DNA of 64,000 nt from Marinobacter maroccanus (GTDB taxonomy: Bacteria; Pseudomonadota; Gammaproteobacteria; Pseudomonadales; Oleiphilaceae), in NCBI RefSeq assembly GCF_002933275.1, contig NZ_PSSX01000002.1:124001-188000 (forward strand), given 5' to 3'. The stretch's first letter is position 1. Every line of letters starts with the position of its first letter. The notes under the pieces are model-generated. The model made no database searches. It had not been told where the DNA came from and worked only from the letters and a program-made list of their open reading frames with translations. The position numbers were made by a program, and so were the translations under genes. This document shows positions 56,694 through 64,000 of this stretch, one piece after another.

Positions 56694-59105
56694 ATGCCAA
56701 AACTGTCGACGCGTCTTCAACGTTTTCGCACAGGCTCGCCCCTGTCTTTCAGGCTGCTGGCCTGGATTCTTCTGTTCAGCTCCGCCTTTACACTGGTGGC
56801 CTCCGCACTCCAGATCTACTCCGATTATCGAAAAGACCTCTCGCAAATCGACAACCGCATGCAGGTAGTTGAAGCCGGCTATGCATCCAGTCTGGCCCGC
56901 AGTCTGTGGGCCCTGGACCAGAAGCTCCTTCAAACCCAGATGGAAGGCATACTCAGTTTGCCCGATGTGGTTCATCTGCGGCTGAGGATCGAACCCGATT
57001 CCGAGCTGGTTATGGGAGAAATCCCGCGGGACGCTAAAACCACCTCCCACAGTTTCAATCTCGTTCATCAGGGCGATGAAATGTTCAAATTGGGCGAGCT
57101 AACGGTGACCGCAGATCTGGACAGGGTTTACGATGAACTGAAGCGGAAGGTGGGGGTCATACTGCTGACCCAGTTCCTGAAGACCTTCTTTGTTTCGATC
57201 CTGATTATCTGGATTTTCCAGCATTTCGTGGCACGCCATCTGACTACCATGGCAAATTACGCCCGGGACTTTTCTCTGAAAACCACCTCGAAGCCTCTGA
57301 CGCTGGACCGGCCCAACACACCATCGAACCGCAACGACGAGCTTGGCAGGGTTACAGACGCCTTCAACCAGATGCGCGAGCGGCTGAATGCGGATATGGA
57401 ACGCCAGCAAAAAGACGCGGCGGAGATCCGGAAGTTTTCCAAAGCCATTGAGCAAAGCCCCTCCTCCGTCCTGATCTGCGACCGCCAGTGGCGTATCGAG
57501 TTTGCCAACCAGAAATTCACCCAGTTAACTGGCTACGAGGCCGCGTCGATTATTGGCAAACACCCCGGCGCACTCGGGGACAACGACATCGAAAACCGCG
57601 AAAGCCGACACCTCTGGCAGTCCATTCGCTTGCAGGTGCAGCGCGTCGGGGTCTGGCAGGGTGAAGTGAACAGCGTGCGCCGTAATGGTGAACGCTTCTG
57701 GGAGCAACTGATTGTCACCCCAATCAAGGACGAATCCGGCGGCACCACCGGTTACCTCATCCTGGGTGAAGACATCAGCATCCGCAAACGTTATGAACAG
57801 CAGCTCTTGCGCCAGGCCAACTACGACATCCTGACCGGACTGCCCAACCGGATGTTGGCCCTGGACCGTCTGAAACTGGCACTGGCACAGGCACGTCGGG
57901 AAAGCACCCTCGTGGGCGTAATGTTCCTGGATCTGGACAACTTCAAGCACATCAACGATACCCTCGGCCACGATGCCGGCGACAACCTGCTGATTGAGGC
58001 AGCCCGTCGGATTTCCAGCTGCCTCCGTGGCACCAGTACCGTTGCACGGCTGGGGGGCGATGAGTTCCTGGTCATCCTGCCGGGCCTGACCGGCCCGGAG
58101 GCCTCGTCGCAGGTTGCAGAGCGTATCCTGAAAACCTTCTCGCCACCCTACATACTCAATGGCCAGGAGGTTTTCGTAACCACGAGCATCGGCATCGCTA
58201 TTTTCCCAACGGACTCTGACAACAGCGGCACGCTGCTGCAGCACGCCGATGCCGCCATGTACCAGGCAAAGCACAAGGGCAAGAGCTCCTTTGCCCATTT
58301 CGCCCCGGAGATGACAGAGGTCTCCCACGAGCGCCTGAAGATGGAGTCCAGCATGCGCAGGGCTCTGGAGCTGAAGGAATTCGAACTGTATTTCCAGCCG
58401 ATCGTGAATACCGATTCTGGCACGCTTTGCTCGGTTGAGGCTCTGCTGCGCTGGAACAACCCGGCCATGGGCATGGTGATGCCCGACCGGTTCATTCCCC
58501 TGGCCGAGGAAACCGGTCTGATAACACCCATCGGCGAGTGGGTTCTTGAAGAGGCTTGTCGAGCGGCCGTGGGATGGAGGCAGGCCAGCGGAAAAGACAT
58601 TGGTATATCCGTGAACGTTTCGCCACGCCAATTCCGGGATCCGGGCTTTACCGAGGCCGTGATGCACGCCCTCTCTACCAGCGGTCTGGCACCGGAGCAG
58701 CTGGAACTTGAAATTACCGAACGACTGATTCTGGACAACTCAATCGAAACCGCCGAAATCCTGCGCCAGCTGGACAAGGCCGGGATCCGATTGTCAGTGG
58801 ACGATTTTGGTACAGGCTACTCTGCCCTCAGTTACCTGAAGAGCTACCCGTTCGATACGCTTAAAATTGACAAGTCCTTTGTCCAGGATGTCATGAAGGA
58901 GCCCGAGGATGCCTCACTGGTAAGGGCTATCATCAACATGGCCCACAGCCTTGGCCTGCGAGTGATCGCAGAAGGGGTGGAAGAAGAAGCTCAGACCCAC
59001 TTCCTGAAAAAGGAAGGTTGCGACTTCTCCCAGGGCTATTTCTACAGTCGCCCTCTGCCGGCTTCGGATTTTGATGCCTGGCTGGCCAGCAATCATCGGG
59101 TATAG
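56694..59105 (+). CDS. Membrane-bound GGDEF-EAL c-di-GMP protein with PAS domain (803 aa)
   Basis: Two membrane helices (about 17-40 and 152-177) enclose a periplasmic sensor of about 110 residues. A HAMP-like segment (about 182-242) and a PAS domain (about 254-360, SSVLICDRQWRIEFANQKFT) follow. The GGDEF domain keeps an intact GGDEF (about 453-457) but has RGTS where the inhibitory RxxD would be, so no I-site. The EAL domain keeps EALLRW (about 581) and DDFGTGYSALSYLKSYPFD. Both activities are possible. I prefer the ATG at 56694 to a GTG at 56676, without strong evidence. The stop is only 27 bases before ackA. Confidence 0.92.
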   Translation: MPKLSTRLQRFRTGSPLSFRLLAWILLFSSAFTLVASALQIYSDYRKDLSQIDNRMQVVEAGYASSLARSLWALDQKLLQTQMEGILSLPDVVHLRLRIEPDSELVMGEIPRDAKTTSHSFNLVHQGDEMFKLGELTVTADLDRVYDELKRKVGVILLTQFLKTFFVSILIIWIFQHFVARHLTTMANYARDFSLKTTSKPLTLDRPNTPSNRNDELGRVTDAFNQMRERLNADMERQQKDAAEIRKFSKAIEQSPSSVLICDRQWRIEFANQKFTQLTGYEAASIIGKHPGALGDNDIENRESRHLWQSIRLQVQRVGVWQGEVNSVRRNGERFWEQLIVTPIKDESGGTTGYLILGEDISIRKRYEQQLLRQANYDILTGLPNRMLALDRLKLALAQARRESTLVGVMFLDLDNFKHINDTLGHDAGDNLLIEAARRISSCLRGTSTVARLGGDEFLVILPGLTGPEASSQVAERILKTFSPPYILNGQEVFVTTSIGIAIFPTDSDNSGTLLQHADAAMYQAKHKGKSSFAHFAPEMTEVSHERLKMESSMRRALELKEFELYFQPIVNTDSGTLCSVEALLRWNNPAMGMVMPDRFIPLAEETGLITPIGEWVLEEACRAAVGWRQASGKDIGISVNVSPRQFRDPGFTEAVMHALSTSGLAPEQLELEITERLILDNSIETAEILRQLDKAGIRLSVDDFGTGYSALSYLKSYPFDTLKIDKSFVQDVMKEPEDASLVRAIINMAHSLGLRVIAEGVEEEAQTHFLKKEGCDFSQGYFYSRPLPASDFDAWLASNHRV

Positions 59106-59132
59106 ATTCAAAACCGTTGGAACCTCACTCCC

Positions 59133-60329
59133 ATGGAAGACACCGTACTTGTCGTAAACTGCGGCAGCTCATCCCTGAAACTTGCATTATTCGATGGCCA
59201 ACACAGAAAGCAGGCATCCGCGCTCGCTGAGCGCCTCGGTCAAAACGATGCATTTGCCCGCGTTGAAGGCCAGGAAGAGATCATTCCGCTGGATCCCGGT
59301 GCCAGCCACGATCAGGCGCTGAACACACTGGTCAAAGTATTCCGGGATCAGGGATTGATGGCATCGACTCCGACTGCCATTGGCCACCGCGTGGTTCATG
59401 GCGGTGAAACCTTCCGTGAAGCCGTACTTCTTGATGACGATGTCATGGATGCCATTGAGGACTGCGCGGGGCTTGCCCCCTTGCACAACCCGGTCAATCT
59501 GTCCGGTATTCGGGCAACCCTGGCTCAGTTTCCCGAGGTGCCCCAGACAGCCGTTTTCGACACCGCCTTCCATCAGACTCTGCCCAAAAAGGCCTTCCTG
59601 TATGCGCTTCCGGAAGCCTGGTATCGAGAGTGGGGAATTCGCCGTTACGGATTCCACGGCACCAGTCATGCCTTCATGGCGGCCGAAGCTGCCCGTCTGC
59701 TGGGGAAAACACCGGCCACCACCTCCGTCATATCAGCCCACCTGGGAAACGGATGCAGCATTACGGCCATCCGGGACGGGATCAGTGTGGATACCAGCAT
59801 GGGCCTTACGCCCCTGGAAGGCCTGGTGATGGGAACCCGAAGCGGGGATGTCGACCCTGGCCTGTTCGACTTTCTCCGCAGCAAAGGCGTAGCCGCCGAC
59901 GAGGTGCACCGGGTCCTGAACCACGAAAGTGGCCTCCTCGGCCTTTCCGGCCAGACCAACGACATGCGCTCGCTCTGTGAACTGGCGGACCATGGTCATG
60001 AGCCATCTCAAACCGCCATTGATGTCTTCTGCTTCCGCCTGGCCCGTTACGTTGGGGCCATGATGGCATCCCTGAGCAACCTGGACGCGCTGGTTTTAAC
60101 TGGCGGCATCGGGGAAAACAGTGCCCGGATCAGAGCCGAAACCATTAACCATCTCAAGCTCATGGGATTTGAACTCAGCCCGGACCTCAACAATCATCAT
60201 GGCGAGTTCAGCGATGGCCGGATCGAGAGTCCCGACTCCAGATTTCCCGTGTTGGTGATCCCCACCAACGAGGAACTGGTTATTGCACGGGAAGCATCCC
60301 GGATCGCCGGCTCTGCTGCTCCGGGCTGA
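59133..60329 (+). CDS. ackA: Acetate kinase (398 aa)
   Basis: AckA interconverts acetate plus ATP and acetyl phosphate. Family signatures are VLVVNCGSSSLKLALFD at the N-terminus, GHRVVHGGETF, and GTRSGDVDPGLFDFL. Active-site FHGTSHAFM and LTGGIGENSARIRAE are intact. Length is standard. It is 27 bases after the GGDEF-EAL gene and 27 bases before pta, so all three may share a transcript. Confidence 0.98.
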   Translation: MEDTVLVVNCGSSSLKLALFDGQHRKQASALAERLGQNDAFARVEGQEEIIPLDPGASHDQALNTLVKVFRDQGLMASTPTAIGHRVVHGGETFREAVLLDDDVMDAIEDCAGLAPLHNPVNLSGIRATLAQFPEVPQTAVFDTAFHQTLPKKAFLYALPEAWYREWGIRRYGFHGTSHAFMAAEAARLLGKTPATTSVISAHLGNGCSITAIRDGISVDTSMGLTPLEGLVMGTRSGDVDPGLFDFLRSKGVAADEVHRVLNHESGLLGLSGQTNDMRSLCELADHGHEPSQTAIDVFCFRLARYVGAMMASLSNLDALVLTGGIGENSARIRAETINHLKLMGFELSPDLNNHHGEFSDGRIESPDSRFPVLVIPTNEELVIAREASRIAGSAAPG

Positions 60330-60356
60330 CCCACACGCATCATCAGGACGACCATC

Positions 60357-62513
60357 ATGGCAAAGAGTCTCTTTTTTGCACCGACATCCATGGATTCAGG
60401 CCTCACTTCCGTCTGTCTCGGTCTGCTGCGCGCCCTGGAACGGGTGGGCGTGAGCGTCGGCTTTTACAAACCGTTCTGTCAGACCGTTCACCGCGCCGAA
60501 TCCATGCATAACGCAGGTCAGGACTCCTCCGTCGCTTTCGTGCGGGCAAGCAGCCATCTGAACCCGCCGGATCCGATTGCCCTCAAGGAAGCCCAGCAAC
60601 TGCTCAACAGAGGCAAATCGGATTACCTGCTGGAGACCGTGGTTGGCGAATACCAGAAAGTTGCCCGGAACGTGGACGTGGTCATCATCGAAGGCCTGGT
60701 TCCAGACCGAAGCGAAGCCTATATTGCCCGGTTGAACGTAGAGGTAGCCCGCAATCTCGGTTCCGAGGTCATCCTGGTGAGCACGCCCAAAAACCTGGAC
60801 GCCCGGCAAATGGATGAAGAACTGGACTTTTCATCACGCCTGTTTGCCAACCCGAGCGATCCGGATGTTATTGGCGTCATCCTGAACAAGGTGGGCGAGC
60901 CCGAGCAGGCGGGGCTAGAGCCCCGATCCAACAGCAACCACCCCGCCCCAACCACCATTGATTACCAGAGCCAGTGCAAAGTATTCAGCGAGGGCCGTTT
61001 TCGGTTGATTGCGGAAATTCCCTGGCAACCGGAGCTGCTTGCACCAAGGGTCTCCGACATAGCCAGAGAACTCGGATTACCGGTTCTCAATGAGGGACAG
61101 ATGCACGCCAGGCGGGTCCAGAAGGTGTCGGTGTGTGCCCGAAGCATCCGCAATATGACCGAGACTCTGAAACCTGGCACCTTGCTGGTAACACCGGGCG
61201 ACCGGGAAGACATTGTGGTGACCACAGCGGTTGCTGCTCTGAACGGGGTCCCACTCGCCGGCCTGATGCTCACCGGTGGCCTGATGCCAGACCAGCGTGT
61301 GATCGAGCTCTGTCATCGGGCGCTGGAAACCGGTTTGCCGGTACTGGGATCGGATGCCAATACCTATGAGACGGCCCATATGCTGGCGAATCTGTCGTCC
61401 GCCATTCCCATTGATGACCCCAACCGTATTGAAAAAGCGATGGAGGCGGTTGCCACCCGCATAGACACCGACTGGTTGCAGCAGCACCTCAAGGTTGCGC
61501 GACAAAACAGACTGTCTCCTCCGGCTTTCCGGTATCAGCTGTCTGAACGGGCCCGGGCTGCCGACAAACGCATCGTACTGCCCGAGGGCAGCGAGCCAAG
61601 AACCGTGCAGGCGGCTATCATCTGTCATCAACGCAAACTGGCACGGTGTGCTCTGATCGGGAATGCCCTGGAGATCAAGCGAGTAGCGGACTCCCAGGAT
61701 CTGGAACTGCCCAAGGATATCGAGATTATTGATCCCACAGAGGTGCGCCAGCGCTACGTTGCTCCAATGGTCGAATTGCGCAAGCATAAGGGGCTGACAT
61801 CAGACATGGCAGAGGCCATGCTCGAAGACAACGTCGTTCTCGGTACCATGATGGTAGCTCTGGATGAAGCCGACGGCCTGGTGTCGGGGGCCATCCACAC
61901 AACGGCCAATACGGTGCGACCCGCCCTTCAGCTGATCAAGACCCATGACCACGCGAAAGTGGTCTCTTCCGTGTTCTTCATGCTGCTTCCGCAACAGGTG
62001 GTGGTCTACGGCGACTGCGCCATTAACCCGGATCCGAATGCCGAGGAACTGGCAGACATTGCTATCCAGAGCGCGGAATCGGCAGAAGCCTTCGGAATCG
62101 AACCCCTGGTTGCGATGATCAGCTACAGTACTGGTGAGTCAGGCAGCGGCCAGGACGTGGACAAGGTCAGAGAAGCCACGAGGATAGCTCGTGAGCGCAG
62201 GCCGGATCTTCTGATAGACGGGCCGCTTCAGTACGATGCTGCGGCCATCGAGAGCGTGGCCAGGAGCAAGGCGCCGGACAGCAGGGTAGCGGGCAAGGCC
62301 ACGGTATTCGTGTTCCCGGACCTGAATACCGGCAACACCACCTACAAGGCCGTTCAGCGCAGTGCCAATGTGGTCAGTATCGGGCCGATGCTGCAGGGGT
62401 TGCGTAAGCCGGTCAACGATTTGTCCCGGGGCGCACTGGTGGAGGATATCGTCTTCACCGTTGCCTTGACCGCCGTTCAGGCAAAGCAGGTAGAAAGTGC
62501 CGGGCCGGGCTGA
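60357..62513 (+). CDS. pta: Phosphate acetyltransferase, long form (718 aa)
   Basis: Pta interconverts acetyl phosphate and acetyl-CoA. The N-terminal part (about 1-210) is a P-loop-like domain of the DRTGG-containing long form (SLFFAPTSMDSGLTSVCLGL), the middle DRTGG region follows, and the C-terminal catalytic domain (about 390-715) has IVLPEGSEPRTVQAA and YSTGESGSGQDVDKV. The long form is typical of gammaproteobacteria. It follows ackA by 27 bases. Confidence 0.97.
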   Translation: MAKSLFFAPTSMDSGLTSVCLGLLRALERVGVSVGFYKPFCQTVHRAESMHNAGQDSSVAFVRASSHLNPPDPIALKEAQQLLNRGKSDYLLETVVGEYQKVARNVDVVIIEGLVPDRSEAYIARLNVEVARNLGSEVILVSTPKNLDARQMDEELDFSSRLFANPSDPDVIGVILNKVGEPEQAGLEPRSNSNHPAPTTIDYQSQCKVFSEGRFRLIAEIPWQPELLAPRVSDIARELGLPVLNEGQMHARRVQKVSVCARSIRNMTETLKPGTLLVTPGDREDIVVTTAVAALNGVPLAGLMLTGGLMPDQRVIELCHRALETGLPVLGSDANTYETAHMLANLSSAIPIDDPNRIEKAMEAVATRIDTDWLQQHLKVARQNRLSPPAFRYQLSERARAADKRIVLPEGSEPRTVQAAIICHQRKLARCALIGNALEIKRVADSQDLELPKDIEIIDPTEVRQRYVAPMVELRKHKGLTSDMAEAMLEDNVVLGTMMVALDEADGLVSGAIHTTANTVRPALQLIKTHDHAKVVSSVFFMLLPQQVVVYGDCAINPDPNAEELADIAIQSAESAEAFGIEPLVAMISYSTGESGSGQDVDKVREATRIARERRPDLLIDGPLQYDAAAIESVARSKAPDSRVAGKATVFVFPDLNTGNTTYKAVQRSANVVSIGPMLQGLRKPVNDLSRGALVEDIVFTVALTAVQAKQVESAGPG

Positions 62514-62541
62514 GGCAGTCTGCCCTCACCCGGCCACGGAA

Positions 62542-63963
62542 TCAGCGCTTGAGACTCTTCTGGCGTTTTTTCTTGGGACGACGACCCTGTTTCTCGTCGT
62601 TGTCCTTCTTGACCTTCTGACGCGGCGTCAGACGATCCACTTTGCCAGCGAAGGGATTTTCGCCCGATTTGAACTCAAAACGGATCGGTGATCCGGTTAC
62701 CTTGAGGACCTTGCGGAAGGTGTTCTCCAAATAGCGCTTGTAGGCGCCCGGCAATGAATCCACCTGGTTACCGTGAACCACAAGCACCGGCGGATTGGAT
62801 CCGCCCTGATGGGCGTAACGCAGTTTGATTCGACGCCCGTGCACCATGGGCGGCTGATGCTGGGCAATGGCATCCTGCAGGATGGCAGTCAGGCGGTTGG
62901 TCGGCCACTTCGCCATGGCAGACTCGTAACAGGCTTGCACCGACTCATACATCACGCCCACGCCAGAACCATGAAGTGCCGAAATGTAGTGCTTATCGGC
63001 GTAATCCAGGAAGTCGAGACGACGCTGCACCTGCTCTTTCACCCGAACACGGTCTTCGGGATCCATGCCGTCCCACTTATTGACGGCAATCACCAGCGAG
63101 CGGCCGGCATCAAGGACAAACCCGATCAGGTGAAGGTCCTGATCCACGAGGCCTTCCCGGGCATCAATAACCAGAATAACTACATGAGCGTCATCAATCG
63201 CCTGCAGCGTCTTGATAATGGAGAACTTCTCCACCACTTCACTGACATTCTTGCGGCGACGGACACCGGCGGTATCAATCAGCGTGTATTGACTGCCCTG
63301 ACGCTCGTACGGGATATAAACGCTATCCCGGGTAGTACCCGGCATGTCGTAAACCACCACGCGCTCTTCACCGAGCATGCGGTTGACCAGGGTGGACTTG
63401 CCCACGTTCGGCCGGCCGACCACTCCGATGCGGATGCCGGGGTAACGATCAGCCCGATCCTCTTCCTCCCGCTCCTCCTCAGAGGGCAGCAGGATTTCGA
63501 GCATCGAGCGGATACCCCGGTTGTGGGAGGCTGCAATCAGGAAGGTGGATTCAAAGCCCAGGCTGTAGAAATCCGATGCCGCGATATCCGGATCCTGGCC
63601 ATCGGTCTTGTTCACAACCAGATGGGCCTGCTTGCCGGACCGACGAAGACTGTCTGCAATGAGTTCATCGCCTGCAGTCAGGCCAGCACGACCATCCACC
63701 AGGAACAATACAATGTCAGCCTCTTCCACCGCCTGCATGGACTGGCGGGCCATTTCAAGATCAAGGCCCTGCTCGTCACCGGTAAGACCACCGGTGTCTA
63801 TGACGATGAAGCGCTGCCCCTCGTAGCTGCCCTCACCGTATTTGCGGTCACGGGTAAGCCCCGGAAAGTCCGCAACCAGGGCATCCCTGGAACGGGTCAT
63901 CTGATTAAACAATGTCGATTTGCCGACGTTAGGGCGTCCGACAAGGGCAATAACTGGGGTCAT
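62542..63963 (-). CDS. der: Der (EngA) ribosome-assembly GTPase (473 aa)
   Basis: Der is a double GTPase needed for 50S subunit maturation. G1 motifs [13 protein letters not shown] (8-20) and [13 protein letters not shown] (about 186) mark the two G domains; NKTDGQ and NKWDGMD are the G4 motifs, and a KH-like domain fills about 360-440. The basic C-terminal tail ([20 protein letters not shown]) is usual. In gammaproteobacteria bamB normally precedes der; only 37 bases of upstream sequence remain in the window. It is convergent with pta 28 bases away. Confidence 0.97.
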   Translation of the reverse strand: MTPVIALVGRPNVGKSTLFNQMTRSRDALVADFPGLTRDRKYGEGSYEGQRFIVIDTGGLTGDEQGLDLEMARQSMQAVEEADIVLFLVDGRAGLTAGDELIADSLRRSGKQAHLVVNKTDGQDPDIAASDFYSLGFESTFLIAASHNRGIRSMLEILLPSEEEREEEDRADRYPGIRIGVVGRPNVGKSTLVNRMLGEERVVVYDMPGTTRDSVYIPYERQGSQYTLIDTAGVRRRKNVSEVVEKFSIIKTLQAIDDAHVVILVIDAREGLVDQDLHLIGFVLDAGRSLVIAVNKWDGMDPEDRVRVKEQVQRRLDFLDYADKHYISALHGSGVGVMYESVQACYESAMAKWPTNRLTAILQDAIAQHQPPMVHGRRIKLRYAHQGGSNPPVLVVHGNQVDSLPGAYKRYLENTFRKVLKVTGSPIRFEFKSGENPFAGKVDRLTPRQKVKKDNDEKQGRRPKKKRQKSLKR

Positions 63964-64000
63964 AATTGGGGATCAATCCTGCGGCTTAACCTGGAATACG

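Noticed and set aside
63964..64000. Possible last codons of bamB upstream of der (a TAA at 63986-63988 on the minus strand)
   Set aside because: Only four codons remain in the window. Gene order makes it plausible but the sequence cannot support a call.

Overview
This window is chromosomal DNA from a gammaproteobacterium, most probably Marinobacter or a close relative. That assignment is inferred from protein flavour and gene order (ligA-zipA-smc, scpA-scpB-rluB, sdhCDAB-sucAB-lpd-sucCD facing gltA, flgAMN beside cheVR, a 715-residue Pseudomonas-type FadB); no rRNA or other direct marker is present. Nearly all of the sequence is dense, conserved core genome. I found no insertion sequence, integrase, prophage, CRISPR array or toxin-antitoxin pair.

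Layout. 0.1-4 kb: a double-cupin protein, a small unknown protein, an NhaR-like LysR regulator, a flavin reductase-like protein and an MFS transporter. 4-7.7 kb: chemotaxis and flagellar regulation, with cheV-cheR divergent from flgA, flgM and flgN; flgM has a textbook sigma-28 promoter. 7.7-14.7 kb: a membrane protein with a tandem MshEN-type c-di-GMP-binding signature, an exported cyclophilin, the tRNA-modifying MnmC, a CBS-domain protein and a large unknown lipoprotein. 14.8-22.2 kb: ligA, zipA, smc and a GntR/FCD regulator. 22.5-27.2 kb: a diguanylate cyclase, rluB, scpB, scpA, trpS. 27.3-40.3 kb: the TCA-cycle block. 40.4-47.6 kb: a beta-hydroxyacid dehydrogenase, topA and the fadBA beta-oxidation operon with a PsrA-like operator. 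48-56.5 kb: an exported helical protein, a universal stress protein, an ABC-F ATPase with a coupled small protein, a MOSC protein, tRNA-Gly, an L,D-transpeptidase-like protein, a DUF924 protein, a CbiX-like chelatase, an SDR-family protein, tRNA-Glu and a 50-residue membrane protein. 56.7-64 kb: a GGDEF-EAL protein directly upstream of ackA-pta, then der.

How it fits together. The metabolic genes describe oxidation of fatty acids to acetyl-CoA (FadBA), its entry into the TCA cycle (GltA, OGDH, SCS, SDH) and its exchange with acetate (AckA-Pta). A second theme is c-di-GMP and motility: two GGDEF proteins and a predicted MshEN receptor lie in the same 60 kb as flgAMN and cheVR. The receptor sits beside flgN, where Pseudomonas carries the PilZ receptor flgZ. 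This is the most promising lead in an otherwise ordinary window. A third theme is chromosome maintenance: Smc, ScpA, ScpB, LigA, TopA, ZipA.

Regulatory signals read directly from the sequence include sigma-70 promoters for gltA, sdhC, topA and both tRNAs, the sigma-28 promoter of flgM, and several strong intrinsic terminators. One terminator sits in the leader of a diguanylate cyclase gene. A perfect 40-bp palindrome lies between two convergent genes.
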